DNA of 64,000 nucleotides, from NCBI RefSeq assembly GCF_000247695.1, contig NW_004624783.1:4090670-4154669 (forward strand), given 5' to 3'. The translations under genes were made by a program, and so were the position numbers. This DNA comes from Heterocephalus glaber (lineage: Eukaryota; Chordata; Mammalia; Rodentia; Bathyergidae). Shown one piece after another: positions 32,390-43,917 of the stretch. The first letter of the stretch is position 1, and the number at the start of each line of letters is the position of its first letter. The notes beneath the pieces are model-generated. The model was not told the DNA's origin. It did no database searches and saw only the letters and a program-made list of their open reading frames with translations.

Positions 32390-35300
32390 TGTCTATGTAA
32401 AGGCCTAAGGGCTAGTCTATCCTACCTAAACTTTAGGATTGTCCATCAAGCATTCAGAAGTTTCCACCATAAACTTCATTTAGCAATGTCTTATGTGAGA
32501 GTCTTTTAGGAGATAGATAAATTAGTGCTTTCCTTTCTGATTTATGGAAAGCTGTGGATTGGGATGGGGTGAGGGAGAAATGCTTTTTCAAGTGCCCTCC
32601 CATTCTAGCAGAGGGCAGAAGGTGGGGAGATAGAGAAGGCTAGGCCTAAAAAAAATGTTCCCATTGGTGTCTCCTTTTTCCCTCACCCAGCCCTCTGTCC
32701 TTGCCCCAGGTCACCTTTGATGTCCACTACATCCAGTACATTCACCTCATTCTGAGAACCAGGGAATTTGGAGTTAAATGATAAAGAAGACCACTAGGGC
32801 ACTGAATCTAATTTCCTTTGGGGATCCCACCAAGGCCATTGGATGGGACTTAGTTCTGTCACCATTCCCCATGGGAGCCTGTTCCTGCTAGTGGCCTGAG
32901 CTGGCTGGAGGCCAGCCAGGGCTCAGTATCTCTCTTTGCTCCCACTCCAGGGCACCTCCCAGCTGCAGATGAAGCCTGCCTGGGCCTGGACCCAAGGCTA
33001 TTGCTGCATGGTCAGACTTGGATGGTAATCTCAATTGGTTTTGCATGAGCTCCCATTTCATTCAGATTAAGAAAAGGCCTGTCCAGAGTGGACATCTGGT
33101 GACTTGGGGGTGGGCACAGAAGGAGGACCGTGGGAATCAAGGCATTTTAATTTGCAGGATTATACATCTCTCTTTTTAATCATTTCATCTGTTTTTGTTA
33201 TTATTGTTGTTTTCAAGATGAGTAAGAAAACAGCAAGGAGGAGTCTTTATTTGTTTCTTTGTTCATTTTAATAATATTTATCAAGCACAAGTTTTTGAGC
33301 ATCAACATCTGCAATGACTAGAGAAAGTCTCTGGAATTATTTTTAAGCCTCAGCCAGCATCCTTTTGGTGGCACCAGTCAGGGAGTAAACTTGGAACCTC
33401 CTATCCCCTCAGGAAAAAGACTTCTTAAGTGAACAAAGTCTTTGTAGTCAAACCTGAATTCTTTCTGCCTCATGAATTTTTAGCTCGGGCCAGCTGTTTA
33501 GTGTACTTGGGTCTTATTTTCCTTATCTATTATCAGTGTGTCAGTTTTGACATTTGATGTGGCAGTAAGATTTACATTGCTTTAACAATAAGGAAATATC
33601 TTGAGTAACTGGAAAGCTCCAATCTTGGCAGGGTTTGTGGTGATTTGGATTCAGTGGCTTGATGAAGATGCCAAGGACCAATCATTTCACATCTCTGGGC
33701 TCGACCTCCCCTGTTGCCAGCTCCCCTTTGTTTCACAAGAGGGCTGCCAACAGTTATTTAAGTCATGGGCATGCTTCTGTGACCCTACTGGGGGTGAGGA
33801 GAGATCCTTTCTTCCCCTTGTCATGTGTCCTTGTTTTGCTCTGACCTAAACTATTGATGAAGTTGACCCAATTTTCTCTTGATCACTGTGACAAAAGACT
33901 GAGATTAAACTGATTTGTGTGTGCTCATCAAGAACAACCCTAGGAAGCAGAGTGGGTTCAGTCCCACCCAGAAGGTAAAAAATGGAGGAATGGATGCTGG
34001 AGGGAGGGATCACACAAGCCATGACAAATGAACACTAAGGCCATGGCATTAAGAGGATTTAATGATAAGAATTATGTGTAGAGCTATCAACCAGCATCTG
34101 ATACCTAGGAAGCTTAAAAATAATGTTTAAGAGGGGAGAAAAACAACAAACAAAAAGAAAAAGCAACCAAAGCCTGGAACAAGCCTAAAATCAAACACAT
34201 AAACCATAAAATATCCTGGTTTCAAAGTCTGATGAACTTAACACAACACCAGCCATCAGACTTTTTGGTGACCTCGTGATCAGTTGTCATCAACATGATG
34301 TCCTCTCTGTAATTTAGGTCTTCTGAATATTTATTTTATTCTCTTCGATCTCTTGAGAGGTTAAAAATTAAAAATGAGAGTACATAATGGGAATATTTGG
34401 AATATAATGTTTTCTTTACTTTTGTTATTGAAACCTCTAAAATTATACCAAGGTTACCTTACAGAGTCCTGTACCAGCGGCATCTGATTGAGTTCAGCAA
34501 TCTTCTACCTCACATCTGTTCACATTCTCAGTAATGTTTGTTCCCAGCTTATGTGGGTGGTGTTATTAGTTTTGAGTACTGCTTGTGTTGGATCTGTGCA
34601 CACAAGTTCATGATGATTCTAGAGGCCTGAACCAACACTCCAGGTCCAGATAAGCATTGTATCTGGTTGGGAAGCCCCTGTCTTTTCCAGCTCTGTTCTA
34701 GGTGATGGGTTGTGTGGACAAAAGTCTCTTCTAGTTGTCTCCACTCTGTCCAAGCAGTTCTAGGAAGGACTTATGAATGGCCCAAGGATGATCTGCTCCC
34801 CTAAGTGTTCTTGGAAGATTGAAGATGACTCATACCAGAAGCGTATTTTCCTGTAATGCTTACATCTGCTTCTCTGTGGACATGAACAGAACTTCCAGAA
34901 GGCTTCAGGGCTTAATATCTATGCTAAAACATGAAGTATAACCCAGTGGCTTCACTGGCTGAAAAGAGACCACTTGATGTGAAATTTCTGGGATTGACTC
35001 TTTGCCCAGTGCCTCTCCAAAGTACACCAGTGATATCTGGATAGCAGTTTCAAAGAATTAGCCCACAACCTTACACCAAAATTGTCTTATACACACAAAC
35101 ATAGCAACTAATATTGCCCTTCAGTTGCAGAATGATACTGATCTGCTGTGTTCCCAATGCGCTGCTGTTCATGCAAATCCCAAGACCCCTTTCCTTGTAC
35201 CAGTCTCATCATTTTGTCCCCAAACCAGCAAGAATGCAAAGATCTGAGCCTCAGGCATAAGGAGCCAGAGAAAATAAATGCATGTTCTTGCTGATGCCCA

Positions 35301-35493
35301 GCTTGGTCTTTCTCTTCCTCTTCTCTGTACCATTCTAATGAGGAGGCCATGGTGAGCTTGTGTCCCTTCCACCCCTTTGCCTTGGCCTCCGGGGCTCAGT
35401 GGGTACAAAGCTCACTGCTTCTCCTGACTGTTGGGAAGGACTCTGGCCTGAAGTTGGGCTGTGGCTGTAAGCAGTGTAGGATTTAAACTCACA
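32390..35493. other. Intronic sequence upstream of the PLXNA4 exon
   Basis: Mostly unique. A possible highly diverged minus-strand MaLR remnant lies near 33865-34040 (gatcactgtgacaaaagac). A block at 33110-33200 (ggcattttaatttgcagg) looks conserved. No additional exon was recognised. Confidence 0.4.
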
Positions 35494-35521
35494 ATGACTT
35501 TCTCCTTCCTCTTCTCTGCAG
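35494..35521 (+). promoter_or_regulatory. PLXNA4: Splice acceptor (3' splice site) of the PLXNA4 exon
   Basis: A pyrimidine-rich run (ttctccttcctcttctctg) leads into CAG immediately before the exon. A branch-point-like actcacaatgac lies just upstream. This is a strong, canonical U2-type acceptor. Confidence 0.9.
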
Positions 35522-35653
35522 ATCCGAGTGGATGGGCCCAGGGGCAACGCCCTCCAATACGAGACTGTGCAGGTAGTAGATCCTGGTCCAGTCCTTAGGG
35601 ACATGGCCTTCTCCAAGGACCACGAACAACTGTACATCATGTCAGAAAGGCAG
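35522..35653 (+). CDS. PLXNA4: Plexin-A4 internal coding exon (end of sema domain)
   Basis: Single internal exon of 132 nt (44 codons, phase 0 at both ends). The translation starts [14 protein letters not shown], contains [13 protein letters not shown] and ends LYIMSERQ. From memory this matches plexin-A4 at the last blades of its N-terminal sema domain, just before the first cysteine-rich PSI domain (next exon expected to start LTRVPVESC). Plexin-A1 and -A2 differ in this stretch, so PLXNA4 is preferred over its paralogues. Plexin-A4 is a single-pass neuronal receptor; its sema domain takes part in autoinhibition and in semaphorin/neuropilin binding, and signalling goes through a cytoplasmic Rap-GAP domain that is not in this window. 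The exon is preceded by a pyrimidine-rich tract ending CAG and followed by GTAAGG. It is probably one of the first few coding exons. No frameshift or stop is seen. No neighbouring exon was recognised within 35 kb upstream or 28 kb downstream. Confidence 0.93.
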
Positions 35654-35659
35654 GTAAGG
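35651..35659 (+). promoter_or_regulatory. PLXNA4: Splice donor (5' splice site) of the PLXNA4 exon
   Basis: CAG|GTAAGG is close to the U1 consensus. If not used, translation into the intron adds only seven codons (VRLSELC) before TAG at 35675-35677. Confidence 0.9.
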
Positions 35660-37492
35660 CTCTCTGAGCTCTGCTAGGTATTTGTCTTGCAACTAAATAC
35701 TAGCCTGTGGCTCCATAGAGACTACAGGAGGGCAGCTCCAGAGAGGTGATTTGATTTATTTGGCTCAGTGTGTATCCTTTCAGTTACGCTGCCTGGGGAC
35801 TGGAGCTGGGTGTGCTATAACAAGGCCTGAGACATTTGAAAGAGAAAAATATCCATGAGTCTAGAACAAATCCACTAGCTTCAAAATGATGATGTATATG
35901 CATTCAGGGCCAACATTTACTCCCTTTTGAAGAAACATGGTACATTTGCCAAAGCTGGTCCAAATTTCCCTGCACAGAGTATAATGTCCTACCAAAGTCA
36001 TCTTTCTGGATCCTGGAGGTCTGTGATGGGCAAAGATTTATTCCCAAAAAAGCCTAATTAATAGAGTGTCATGGAAAGGCCAGGTGGATGAAGATTTAGG
36101 AAACAGAGTCTATGGTGAGATGAGATGATACAAGCTGTGCTCTGAGCCTTCATGTGTATCCACAACTCTTTGTGGACCCTCCAGTGTATCCCAAGATGCC
36201 AAGCCAAGAATGGATAGCATGTCAGAATTATTGTTGGCTGAAAATGATCAGGAAGTAGTACATTTGGGCTTGGTTCTGGAACTTAGCTGAGAACTAAGTA
36301 AGTTCATCAGGGGTCCCTGAGTTCAGATCAAGGATCGTAATTCTGCAGCAGACAAAGGAAGGTTTCCCCCTTAGAAATTCCGTGTAATTAAGGGTATTTC
36401 CTAGAGTCCCCTAATTCACTGCCCAGAATATTTTCACCCCATAACCCACCCTAAATGTGGATCAGCACTGCTGTACCTCTGCTCCATCATGTCTGTGTCA
36501 GATGGGTTGCCCCTGGGAGCTGTCCTTCCACCTCATGAATATGGATGCCTTAGCTCTGAGTGGCAGAGGCAGCAGCCATGAGGAACAGATCTCCCTCTTA
36601 TTCATCTTCGTTAGTATGGCCTGAACTCTCCAGAGGAGCCTGCTGACAGAGTCTGGATTGTTCCGCCTGTCCCCTCTCTGCAGAGTGGGGATGATGAATT
36701 CCACATTATGCCACCCACAGGGCTTATGCATTATGCCTTGGCAGCCCACAACAGCTCCACCCTCCCTAAGAGCTCAATTACATCTCCTATCAGTGTGGGG
36801 CTCCCTCGTCTACTGGCTTCAGCCACACTGGGACCCATTGTGGTCCCTCTTTGAGGCTGCCATGGCTTAGGAATGGCCTCATGTAGGGCAAGAGTGGAGT
36901 ATTTTGCCCTGAGGTTGGAGATGCCTGAGATGGAGCCAGCAGCTGGGGGCGAAGCTGTCCCTTTGACTGTGTTCCTTTTTTTCTTAAGAGGGTCCCCAAT
37001 TCCTACTCCATGCCTACCTCCGAGACCTTAGGAGCTAAGGGGAAACTGCTCTCCTTGGTAGGATGACTCTTTTGGGGAAGACCCAGCATCTTCACAAAAC
37101 ATTGAACATTTCAAGATTTCTTACCTGACTTGAAAGCCAGGATTTCTGAACCTGGGACTTAAAACATTGAAGGACTTGCAAAGATAGAAAAATAAGCTGA
37201 TTATACAAGTCATCAGCCCCAACTCATAACAGAGTTAGAATTCAGAGCATTCCTCCCTCCCCTGAGGTCCTCATCTGGACCCTTTCTTGCTTCCTTGTCC
37301 TCAGCCAGCTCCCTTTCCCTGATTGTGTGCCCATTATCCATTCAGGGTAGGTAGAGAGGCATTCTGGGAGCTCTGTAGGCATATTGGAAAGGAAAGCAGG
37401 AATGGAGAAGGATATGGCTTCCACCCACTCTGAAACTGCTCCTCACCATCCCAAATTCCCATCACCTGGTTTCACTGGTTTTGTGGATTCTT
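35660..37492. other. Intronic sequence downstream of the PLXNA4 exon
   Basis: Unique sequence with no second exon recognised. The intron frame is closed by TAG at 35675-35677. Confidence 0.45.
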
Positions 37493-37720
37493 TGTGTAGC
37501 ACAATGGTTAAACACACAGGTCTTAGCATTAAAATATTTGAGCATGAACCCTACTATTGTGGTCTCAAGTAATTTCTTGAGCTCTTTAGAGTCAGCATTC
37601 TGTAGTGCCATATGGAAGTGATAATTATATGGGATAGTGTTCTAAGAATGAAGGGAGATAATGCATATAAGCTTAGTATCAAGGCTTTCCTTAGGTAAGT
37701 GCTCTGTAAATGGAGAGACT
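37493..37720 (+). repeat. MIR SINE, near full length
   Basis: The head tgtagcacaatggttaaac matches the tRNA-derived MIR start (TAGCATAGTGGTTAA). It is followed by gggagataatgcatataagc and taagtgctctgtaaatgg. Confidence 0.8.
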
Positions 37721-38454
37721 CTTGTGTTTTATCTACTGCAAAAGAAGGTTCAAGACACTGGCTGTGTTTAGAGTCAGGCAGGTGTAATAATACAACTCGG
37801 CCAGAGCTTAGAAGTCCAGGTCAAGGCTAAGGCAGGCAGGGAATGAGATCCAGCCCCAGTGAAGGGTACATCAAGAACTGAGACTTGTTGCATTCATTGG
37901 GCAAGCAGGGTAGAGTCAAGGGCAAGAACAGCTTGAGGAATATACCTAGGATCCAGGATATCAAGACTAACCCCAGCCTTTGTGTGCTGGTGGATCTGCC
38001 TCCACCATGGTAGGGCAGCATTCCTGCAGAACCAAATCTTCAGGCCAAAGGCAGATGCTTGGCAGTGACATCTCTCTTGCCTGGAAAGCACTTCCCCTTT
38101 TTACCTGGCTAATGTTTCCTTGTCGCTGCCACAGTCCCCAGTGGGATCTTCCTGACCTGAGGTCAGACACCTGCAGGGGCTCTTCTCAGACCAGGTTCTG
38201 ATAACACCCTTGTCTCCTCTCCCCAACCAGACTCTCAGCAGCTTGAATGTATCTCTACACTTTGTCTGCCAGAATCTCACAAAATAGACCCTTGATAGTT
38301 TTTTAATGAATGCAATAATGAACACACAGAATTGGAAAAGGGAGGAACTGACACAAAATATCTATTGCTTATATTAATTTTCAAGTCAAATATTGAAAGA
38401 CGATGGTTCAGACAAATGAAGCATCTCCAGAACTTCAGTGATCTAGCTATCAGC

Positions 38455-38676
38455 TATATTAGTTTGCTCAAGCTGCCATAACAAAATACCCCAGAGTGGG
38501 ATGCTTAAAAACCAGAACTTTATTTACCTAACTTGAAAGCCAGGATATCCTTAATATCTTCTTCTAACTTATCTGTCTCTAATGAGACAGTCTCTGAATG
38601 CACTTACATGCTGAGGTGCTGGGAATCAGGGCTTCAACAGATGGACTTGGGAGGGGATGTAATTCAGCTAATAACA
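38455..38676 (-). mobile_element. MLT1-type MaLR LTR, minus strand, internally deleted
   Basis: The left end tatattagtttgctcaagc and gccataacaaaataccccag match the LTR start in reverse. The right end gatgtaattcagctaataac matches the other terminus. The middle is shorter than in 8509-8916. Confidence 0.75.
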
Positions 38677-38883
38677 TCATCACCATGACTTTTGTCTTGC
38701 CTCTTTTTAATTAATTATTTTATTTAAAGAAACTTACTGTTTCAAATTAAATAGCCTACTTTAACTGTGTCTAAAATAGTAATCACATCTGAGGTGCCAG
38801 TCGTACCTAATGTCCATACAAATAAAATAAAACTATTAGAATTTTTGAAAATCCATACCCGTGTCTACACAAAACTGTCCTTG

Positions 38884-38972
38884 CATGCCAAGGATTTAGC
38901 TCAGTGGTTTCACCACCTGCTGCACAAGCGCAAGGACCCGAGTTTGATCCCCGGTACCCAAAAAAACAAAAC
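38884..38972 (+). repeat. ID-like tRNA-derived SINE
   Basis: It has ggatttagctcagtggtttc (A-box), caccacctgctgcacaagcg, gagtttgatccccggtaccc (B-box) and an A-rich tail. The flanks carry a 13-bp near-perfect target duplication (aaaactgtccttg / aaaactgttcttg). Confidence 0.92.
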
Positions 38973-39039
38973 AAAACTGTTCTTGTGTTTCTTTGGAAAC
39001 CATCGATGTGTTGGCTGTAGTTTGGGTTTTTACATTTAA

Positions 39040-39190
39040 ATCATGGATTTCAAACCCAGACCTTTCCTCTACTGGCTGAGTGTCCTCAGACAAGTGATTC
39101 AACTTCCCTGTGTCTTGGTCTTATCACCTGTAAAATAAGATAATGGTAGTGATTTGCTTCATTTGAAGAGGTAGAATAATGCAAGAGTGA
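39040..39190 (+). repeat. MIR SINE
   Basis: tggctgagtgtcctcagac, acaagtgattcaacttccct, cacctgtaaaataagataat follow the MIR core. Confidence 0.75.
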
Positions 39191-39621
39191 TATCTGGTAA
39201 CTTTCTGATTATTTTTCTATATATAAGGTCAAGACCTAAATATTCCAGAAGTATATGTTTAATGACATTGAATACCAGTTAAGTTAGTCTCAGGGTCACA
39301 AAACTATTATATAAAGGATCAAGTAATGAATAGTTTAGGGTTTATAGAATATATAGCCTCTATTGCAAGTGTTTAACTCTGCAGTTGTGAAGTAAAGCTG
39401 CCATAGGCAATACATACACAGATTGTGTAGTGTGGCTTTGTGCAATGAAACTCCATTTCTAAACACAGGTGGGAGTAGTTGTCTGATCCATGAATCAGTC
39501 CTATGGTGACAGCACAGTGAAGGATGACAATGCATTGGAACCTCTGGTAGAGTTACTGTCAGCAGAGCACTCAAGTGCAGGGAGCAAAGCCCTTCACCTA
39601 TTAAAATCCAAACTTACAGCA

Positions 39622-40023
39622 TATTATGGTTTAGATACAAAATGCTCCCCCTCTAGTCTCATGTGTTCAGAGGTAGGGCTTTGGGAAAGTAATTAGATCA
39701 TGGAGGCATTCTACTCATCAGCAGATTAATCCACTGACAAATTCAGAGTTGAATGTATTAATAGGAAGTAGGGCCTGGTTTCAAGAAGTGGGTCACTGGT
39801 AGCATGACCTGGAGGGATATATTCTTATCCCTGGCTCTGCCCTTATCTCTCTGCTTCCATGAGTGGAGTAGCTTTCCTCTGCCTTGCTCTTCCACCATGC
39901 TGTTTCTACCTTGGAGCCAGTCAGTCATGGACTGGACCCCCAGGAACTATAAGCCAAATAAAGCTTTTTTTTTAAGTGATTGGTGTCAGGTATTTTTATC
40001 AGTTATGAGAAAATGACTAATAC
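39622..40023 (+). mobile_element. Rodent MaLR solo LTR (ORR1/MT-like)
   Basis: Starts tattatggtttagatac, contains gaagtagggcctggtttc, agtgggtcactggtagcatg, gctcttccaccatgctgttt, catggactggacccc, a polyadenylation signal aataaag near 39957, and ends gaaaatgactaatacag. The layout matches rodent MaLR LTRs. It is non-coding. Confidence 0.82.
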
Positions 40024-40089
40024 AGAGCAAGGTGACTTTTTTCAAGATGTTGCTTCTAAGACCCACATCTTCTTGGATTTGTTTCTCTT

Positions 40090-41250
40090 TGGCTGCCTCT
40101 TCTCAGTCTCCTTTTCTAGACCTTCCTCCTCTTCTCGTTATCTTATTAATGTTATACCTATTCCCAAGTGATGTCATTCAGTTCTATCACTTTAAACACC
40201 TCAGGTCTTGGGTGCTCATGTATCTCAGTTTCTGTGTTCTCTTCTGACTCATGTCCAATTGCCTACCTGACATCTCCATTTGTACATCTCATAGATCTTC
40301 AACTTAACGTGTCCAAAGCCAAATTCACCTTCCAACTTGACACCATGCTTGTACTCATCTCTATCTCAGATGATCAGATGATAGCAACCATGGCATTCAA
40401 GCAACAAACTTTACAGTCACCCTTGGCTCCTTTCCTTATGCCTTACTCCACATACAAGAAATTGTATTGGCTATGCAAAATATTTCCAGAATATGATTAT
40501 CTCTCACTCCTTCACTACCACTCTATGGATAGAACCTGAATATTTGCAATACTCCTCCTTAACTCTTCTCCCTGTTCCCATCATTACCTTTCCAGTACTT
40601 TCTCAATAATGTTTAATCTCTTAAAGTTTAAGTTAGGTCACATCTTTCCTCTGATCAAATCCCTTCACTGGCCAAAGTGCTAATGAAGATCCAGAAGACC
40701 CTGTGCATTTTGCCCTCCACCCTAAGATGCCTGACCTCACCAACCTCTATTCTTCCTCTTGCTCTCACTGCCCCCTGAGTCAGGGTAGGGACAAGTGTCC
40801 TGGACCCAGAGATGTCCCATGTGACAGTCCTCCACATGTTAGGCCTGCTTCTGCTGAGGATATTTGCCCTAATTGTTCCCTTGGTGTAGAGATTTCCTTT
40901 CCAAATAGCTACAAGGCTGACTCTCCTCTGAGTCTTTACTTACAGCTCCCCTCAGCACCCTAGGGAAATTCCAACCAGTCTACTACCCAGACCCAAGCTC
41001 CTCACTGGGCTCTATTTTTATCTATGGTGCTTAGGCTCTTCTTATTTGCTATAAATATACATATTTGCTATGTTTATTATTTATTGCATATCTTCCTCAT
41101 TTAGAATGTAAGCTCTGTGAGAATGAAAAGTTTTGGATTTTTGTCTTTTGGGTTCACTTCTATATCACAGTCCCCTAGAACAGTGTGTGACACTTAAATA
41201 CTTGATGCTTATGCATTAAATGGATGAATGAATGAACTAATCTGAACTCA
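40090..41250 (+). repeat. L2 LINE, long 3' portion
   Basis: Recognisable stages of the L2 3' region: aacttaacgtgtccaaagcc, cacccttggctcctttcc, ggtcacatctttcctctgat, cttcactggccaaagtgc, aatgtaagctctgtgag, cctagaacagtgtgtgac and the tail aatggatgaatgaatgaac. The reading frame is broken throughout. Confidence 0.85.
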
Positions 41251-41689
41251 AGAGGTCTGTGAGTCTTGAGCCTTTTGTATCAGTGTTGCTGCTCTTACTG
41301 CTCCTATAACTGGATGCTAAAGACCACTATAAAACAGCAGCAGTGTCTGGATTCCCAGATCGACTGTTGGCTCCTGACACTGCAGTGTGGCAATCTGAAT
41401 CACAGTCCAGGAGTCCAATGTTAGCATGAAGGACACCTTTCCTAACAGGGAGCATTGTGTCAGAGAGAGCTGGTGGCGGTTGCTCAGCTCCACCCCAGAG
41501 TTCACAGATTCCCCCCCGCCACCTCTCCTGGATCTTTCGAGATTTCTAGCAGGGCAGTACCCTAAAAGACCTCTGGACCTTATGTTGTGCCTAATAGGGA
41601 GCAGCACAGTGTCAGGTAGAGAGACTAGACAAGTCTAGAGGCTGTGAGCATGCTGCAAAGGGGATCATCATTCAGCTCTTCCATCACCA

Positions 41690-42105
41690 ATGTCTTCCAT
41701 TCACTCTTGGCATAAAGCCCAGTTCCAGGATCTCCATGTGGAATTCTTCCCCAACCCTGGCTCCTCTTGCATTAGCCAAGGCCTCCCTCCTGCCCTAGGA
41801 CCTGCTGGGCCCCTTCCTGCTGCACTCTTTGTCCCCTCTGCTGGGAAAATCCTCTCAGTCTTCCTGGCTGGGCCCTCTTCTGCCTGTAGCTTTTGCTCAA
41901 ACATCATAGCATCACAGATTCCTCTGCTGACCGTCCTATCCAAAGCATTCCCTGCCTTAACACTGTGGTCCTTCCCATCACATCATTCTGTACCTTTTGG
42001 TTTCTCCCCTGTCTCTGTACACCAGCTCAGAAATCCTTGGGGCAGGGACCTTGTCTCTCTTGGTCACTCCCTTGGGTCCAGCACCCACAGCAGGGCCCCA
42101 ACACG
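41690..42105 (+). repeat. L2 LINE 3' portion, second copy
   Basis: gcataaagcccagttccagg, tttgctcaaacatcatagc, cgtcctatccaaagcattcc, cttggggcagggaccttgtc follow the L2 3' order. The 205-residue open frame here is a by-product of this repeat. Confidence 0.8.
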
Positions 42106-42774
42106 TTCTTGTGGGGTTGATGGGAGTGAAAGAGCTGTGGGCTTTACCATTCCTGATGGTAGCAGCCCTTCTTTGGAGCCTTCTGCTTTTCACTTGGGCT
42201 GGGGACTTCTACTTGAAGACTTAGAGAGAGATGACAGGACTCTGGGTTTGGTTAAAAACAAGAGAGTTAAGGTTTTCCCAGCATCCCAGAAGCTCTTCAG
42301 GACTTGAGGGTATTCCTCTTTACCATGTGGTAGGCAGGCCAAGAAGGCTGGGGCTGCCCTCTCTCCCAAATGATCCCCATCTCTATTTGTTCCCAAGTTC
42401 ATTAGGAAAGATTCCCTCTGCTGCCTCCATCCTCCCTCTGACCTACCCCATCCACAGTGGGAGAAGGAGATTTTGACAACTAGGAAAGATATTTGGCATC
42501 ACATTTTAGTGCTTGTAAAATACATAATGAAGCAATAGTTAAAGAAGTTTCCATTGCTGTTTGAAGCCTTCTTTGGCTCCAGACTTTCTCCCTCCATATG
42601 CTGAAAGAGCCCAGCTCTAGGGCTGAGAAAGAATAGCTAGATGATGGAAGGGAAGGAGGAATTATATGGCTGACAGAAGTGGAGAATGGAGAGGGTGGAG
42701 GACGTATAGGCATGTAGAGCACACGTGACTCTGTGGCCCTACACAAGTTGCTAGCCCTCTCAGCACCTCATTTG

Positions 42775-42957
42775 TTCAATACCCAATGACCATTTATAGA
42801 TCACTTACTATGAGTCAAGTGATCTTCCAGACATTAGGGACACCATGTAAAGCAAGGTAGGAAAATTCCTTGTCCTATATAGCTTACTTTCTGGATGGAT
42901 AATGAATGAGTAAGTTGAGGGAATGAAGAATGACTGATGTTGGATAATGGTGTAGAT
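42775..42957 (-). repeat. L2 LINE, minus strand (left half, split by a MITE)
   Basis: tgaccatttatagatcactt, actatgagtcaagtgatc, cattagggacaccatg, ataatgaatgag. It continues at 43184 after the hAT insertion. Confidence 0.7.
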
Positions 42958-43183
42958 TAATGATGGCGAACTTTTTAGAGACTTAGTACCCAAACTGCAA
43001 TCCAAAACCCATTTATTTATCTCAAAATGCCAACACCCCAATTAAACCTGAATACAGAGGTTTTAGTTTAGAAAAAACAACTGTTCACTGGTGCGTAGCT
43101 GCTGGCATGACTTGGCTCCTGTGCTGACAGAGAGGGCTCTACATGCCCCCTGTGGCACACATGACATAGGTCCGACACCACTG
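42958..43183. mobile_element. hAT MITE with inverted termini and 8-bp TSD
   Basis: The 226-bp element starts taatgatggcgaactttt and ends cataggtccgacaccactg; the ends are inverted repeats of a CAGTG(A/G)TGGCGAAC type. Flanks gtgtagat (42950-42957) and gtatagaa (43184-43191) agree at 6 of 8 positions and fit the hAT target nTnTAGAn. Interior landmarks: cccaaactgcaatccaaaac, ggttttagtttagaaaaaac. No transposase is encoded. From memory it resembles lineage-restricted hAT non-autonomous families found patchily in tetrapods, some linked to horizontal transfer. Confidence 0.82.
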
Positions 43184-43470
43184 GTATAGAAAAGTGAAAC
43201 TGACTCAGGAGGAGTACAGTGACATCCAGCAGACAGGAGGCTGCTCTTTGAAAGAGGCTCTCAGGAAAAGTCTGCCAAGGAAGGAACTTGTAAGCAAAGA
43301 GCAGAAAGCAGTGAAGCGGCAGCAAGTGATGGCCAGGGGAAGGATGACCCAGACGGAGAGAGCGGCAAGTGTAAAAGCCTGAGATGGGGATGTGACATCC
43401 AGAGATGCAGAAGGCCTGCCACTGGGTGAGAAAGCAGAAGGTGGTAGGCAGCACCAGTGGAGGGAGATGT
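43184..43470 (-). repeat. L2 LINE, minus strand (right half)
   Basis: Continues the L2 copy interrupted at 42957: ctctgactc-type region degraded, then gtctgccaaggaaggaac, gtgatggccaggggaagg, taaaagcctgagatgggg. Confidence 0.65.
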
Positions 43471-43484
43471 CTGGTCAGGTTACA

Positions 43485-43615
43485 CGGAGCCTCAGCTGCA
43501 ATTTGTAAAATGGGGATACAGTCAATAGGACTCATCTCCTAGGTTGGCAACAAGGATTCAATGAGATACTGCACATAAAAGGTGCTTAGCTCAGTATCTG
43601 GTACCAAGAGAACAT
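43485..43615 (+). repeat. MIR SINE
   Basis: cagctgcaatttgtaaaatg, gggatacagtcaatagg, aacaaggattcaatgagata, aggtgcttagctcagtatc follow the MIR 3' half. Confidence 0.75.
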
Positions 43616-43877
43616 TAGCATTTCCTCTGATTATTGGCAAATTGTGCAATTCTGTAGCCAGTATGTTGTTTCTATTTTGTGGTTATGTGAGTCCCTCTCT
43701 ATTTCTAACTCAGCAAGCTCTGCTTTCCATGGACGCTTTTTCCTGGAGCACAGGAATGCATGTTGCGAGATGTCATTATCATTATATACCTGTCTCTTTC
43801 AGTGCCACATTTCTCTCTTTTCCCTTTCTTCTGCAATTCTGAGCATCTCTCTGGCATGCCTGTTTGTGTGTGTAGGT

Positions 43878-43878
<1 letters not shown>

Positions 43879-43915
<37 letters not shown>
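43879..43915. repeat. (CA)n microsatellite
   Basis: About 18 uninterrupted CA units, preceded by a short TG run. Confidence 0.95.

Positions 43916-43917
<2 letters not shown>

Noticed and set aside
37120..38550. Shared acttgaaagccaggat at about 37128 and 38532
   Set aside because: About 16 bp only. One copy lies in an LTR remnant, and the match is too short to exclude chance.
41690..42307. 205-residue plus-strand open frame
   Set aside because: It coincides with the L2 3' region, which is C/T-rich and often open by chance.
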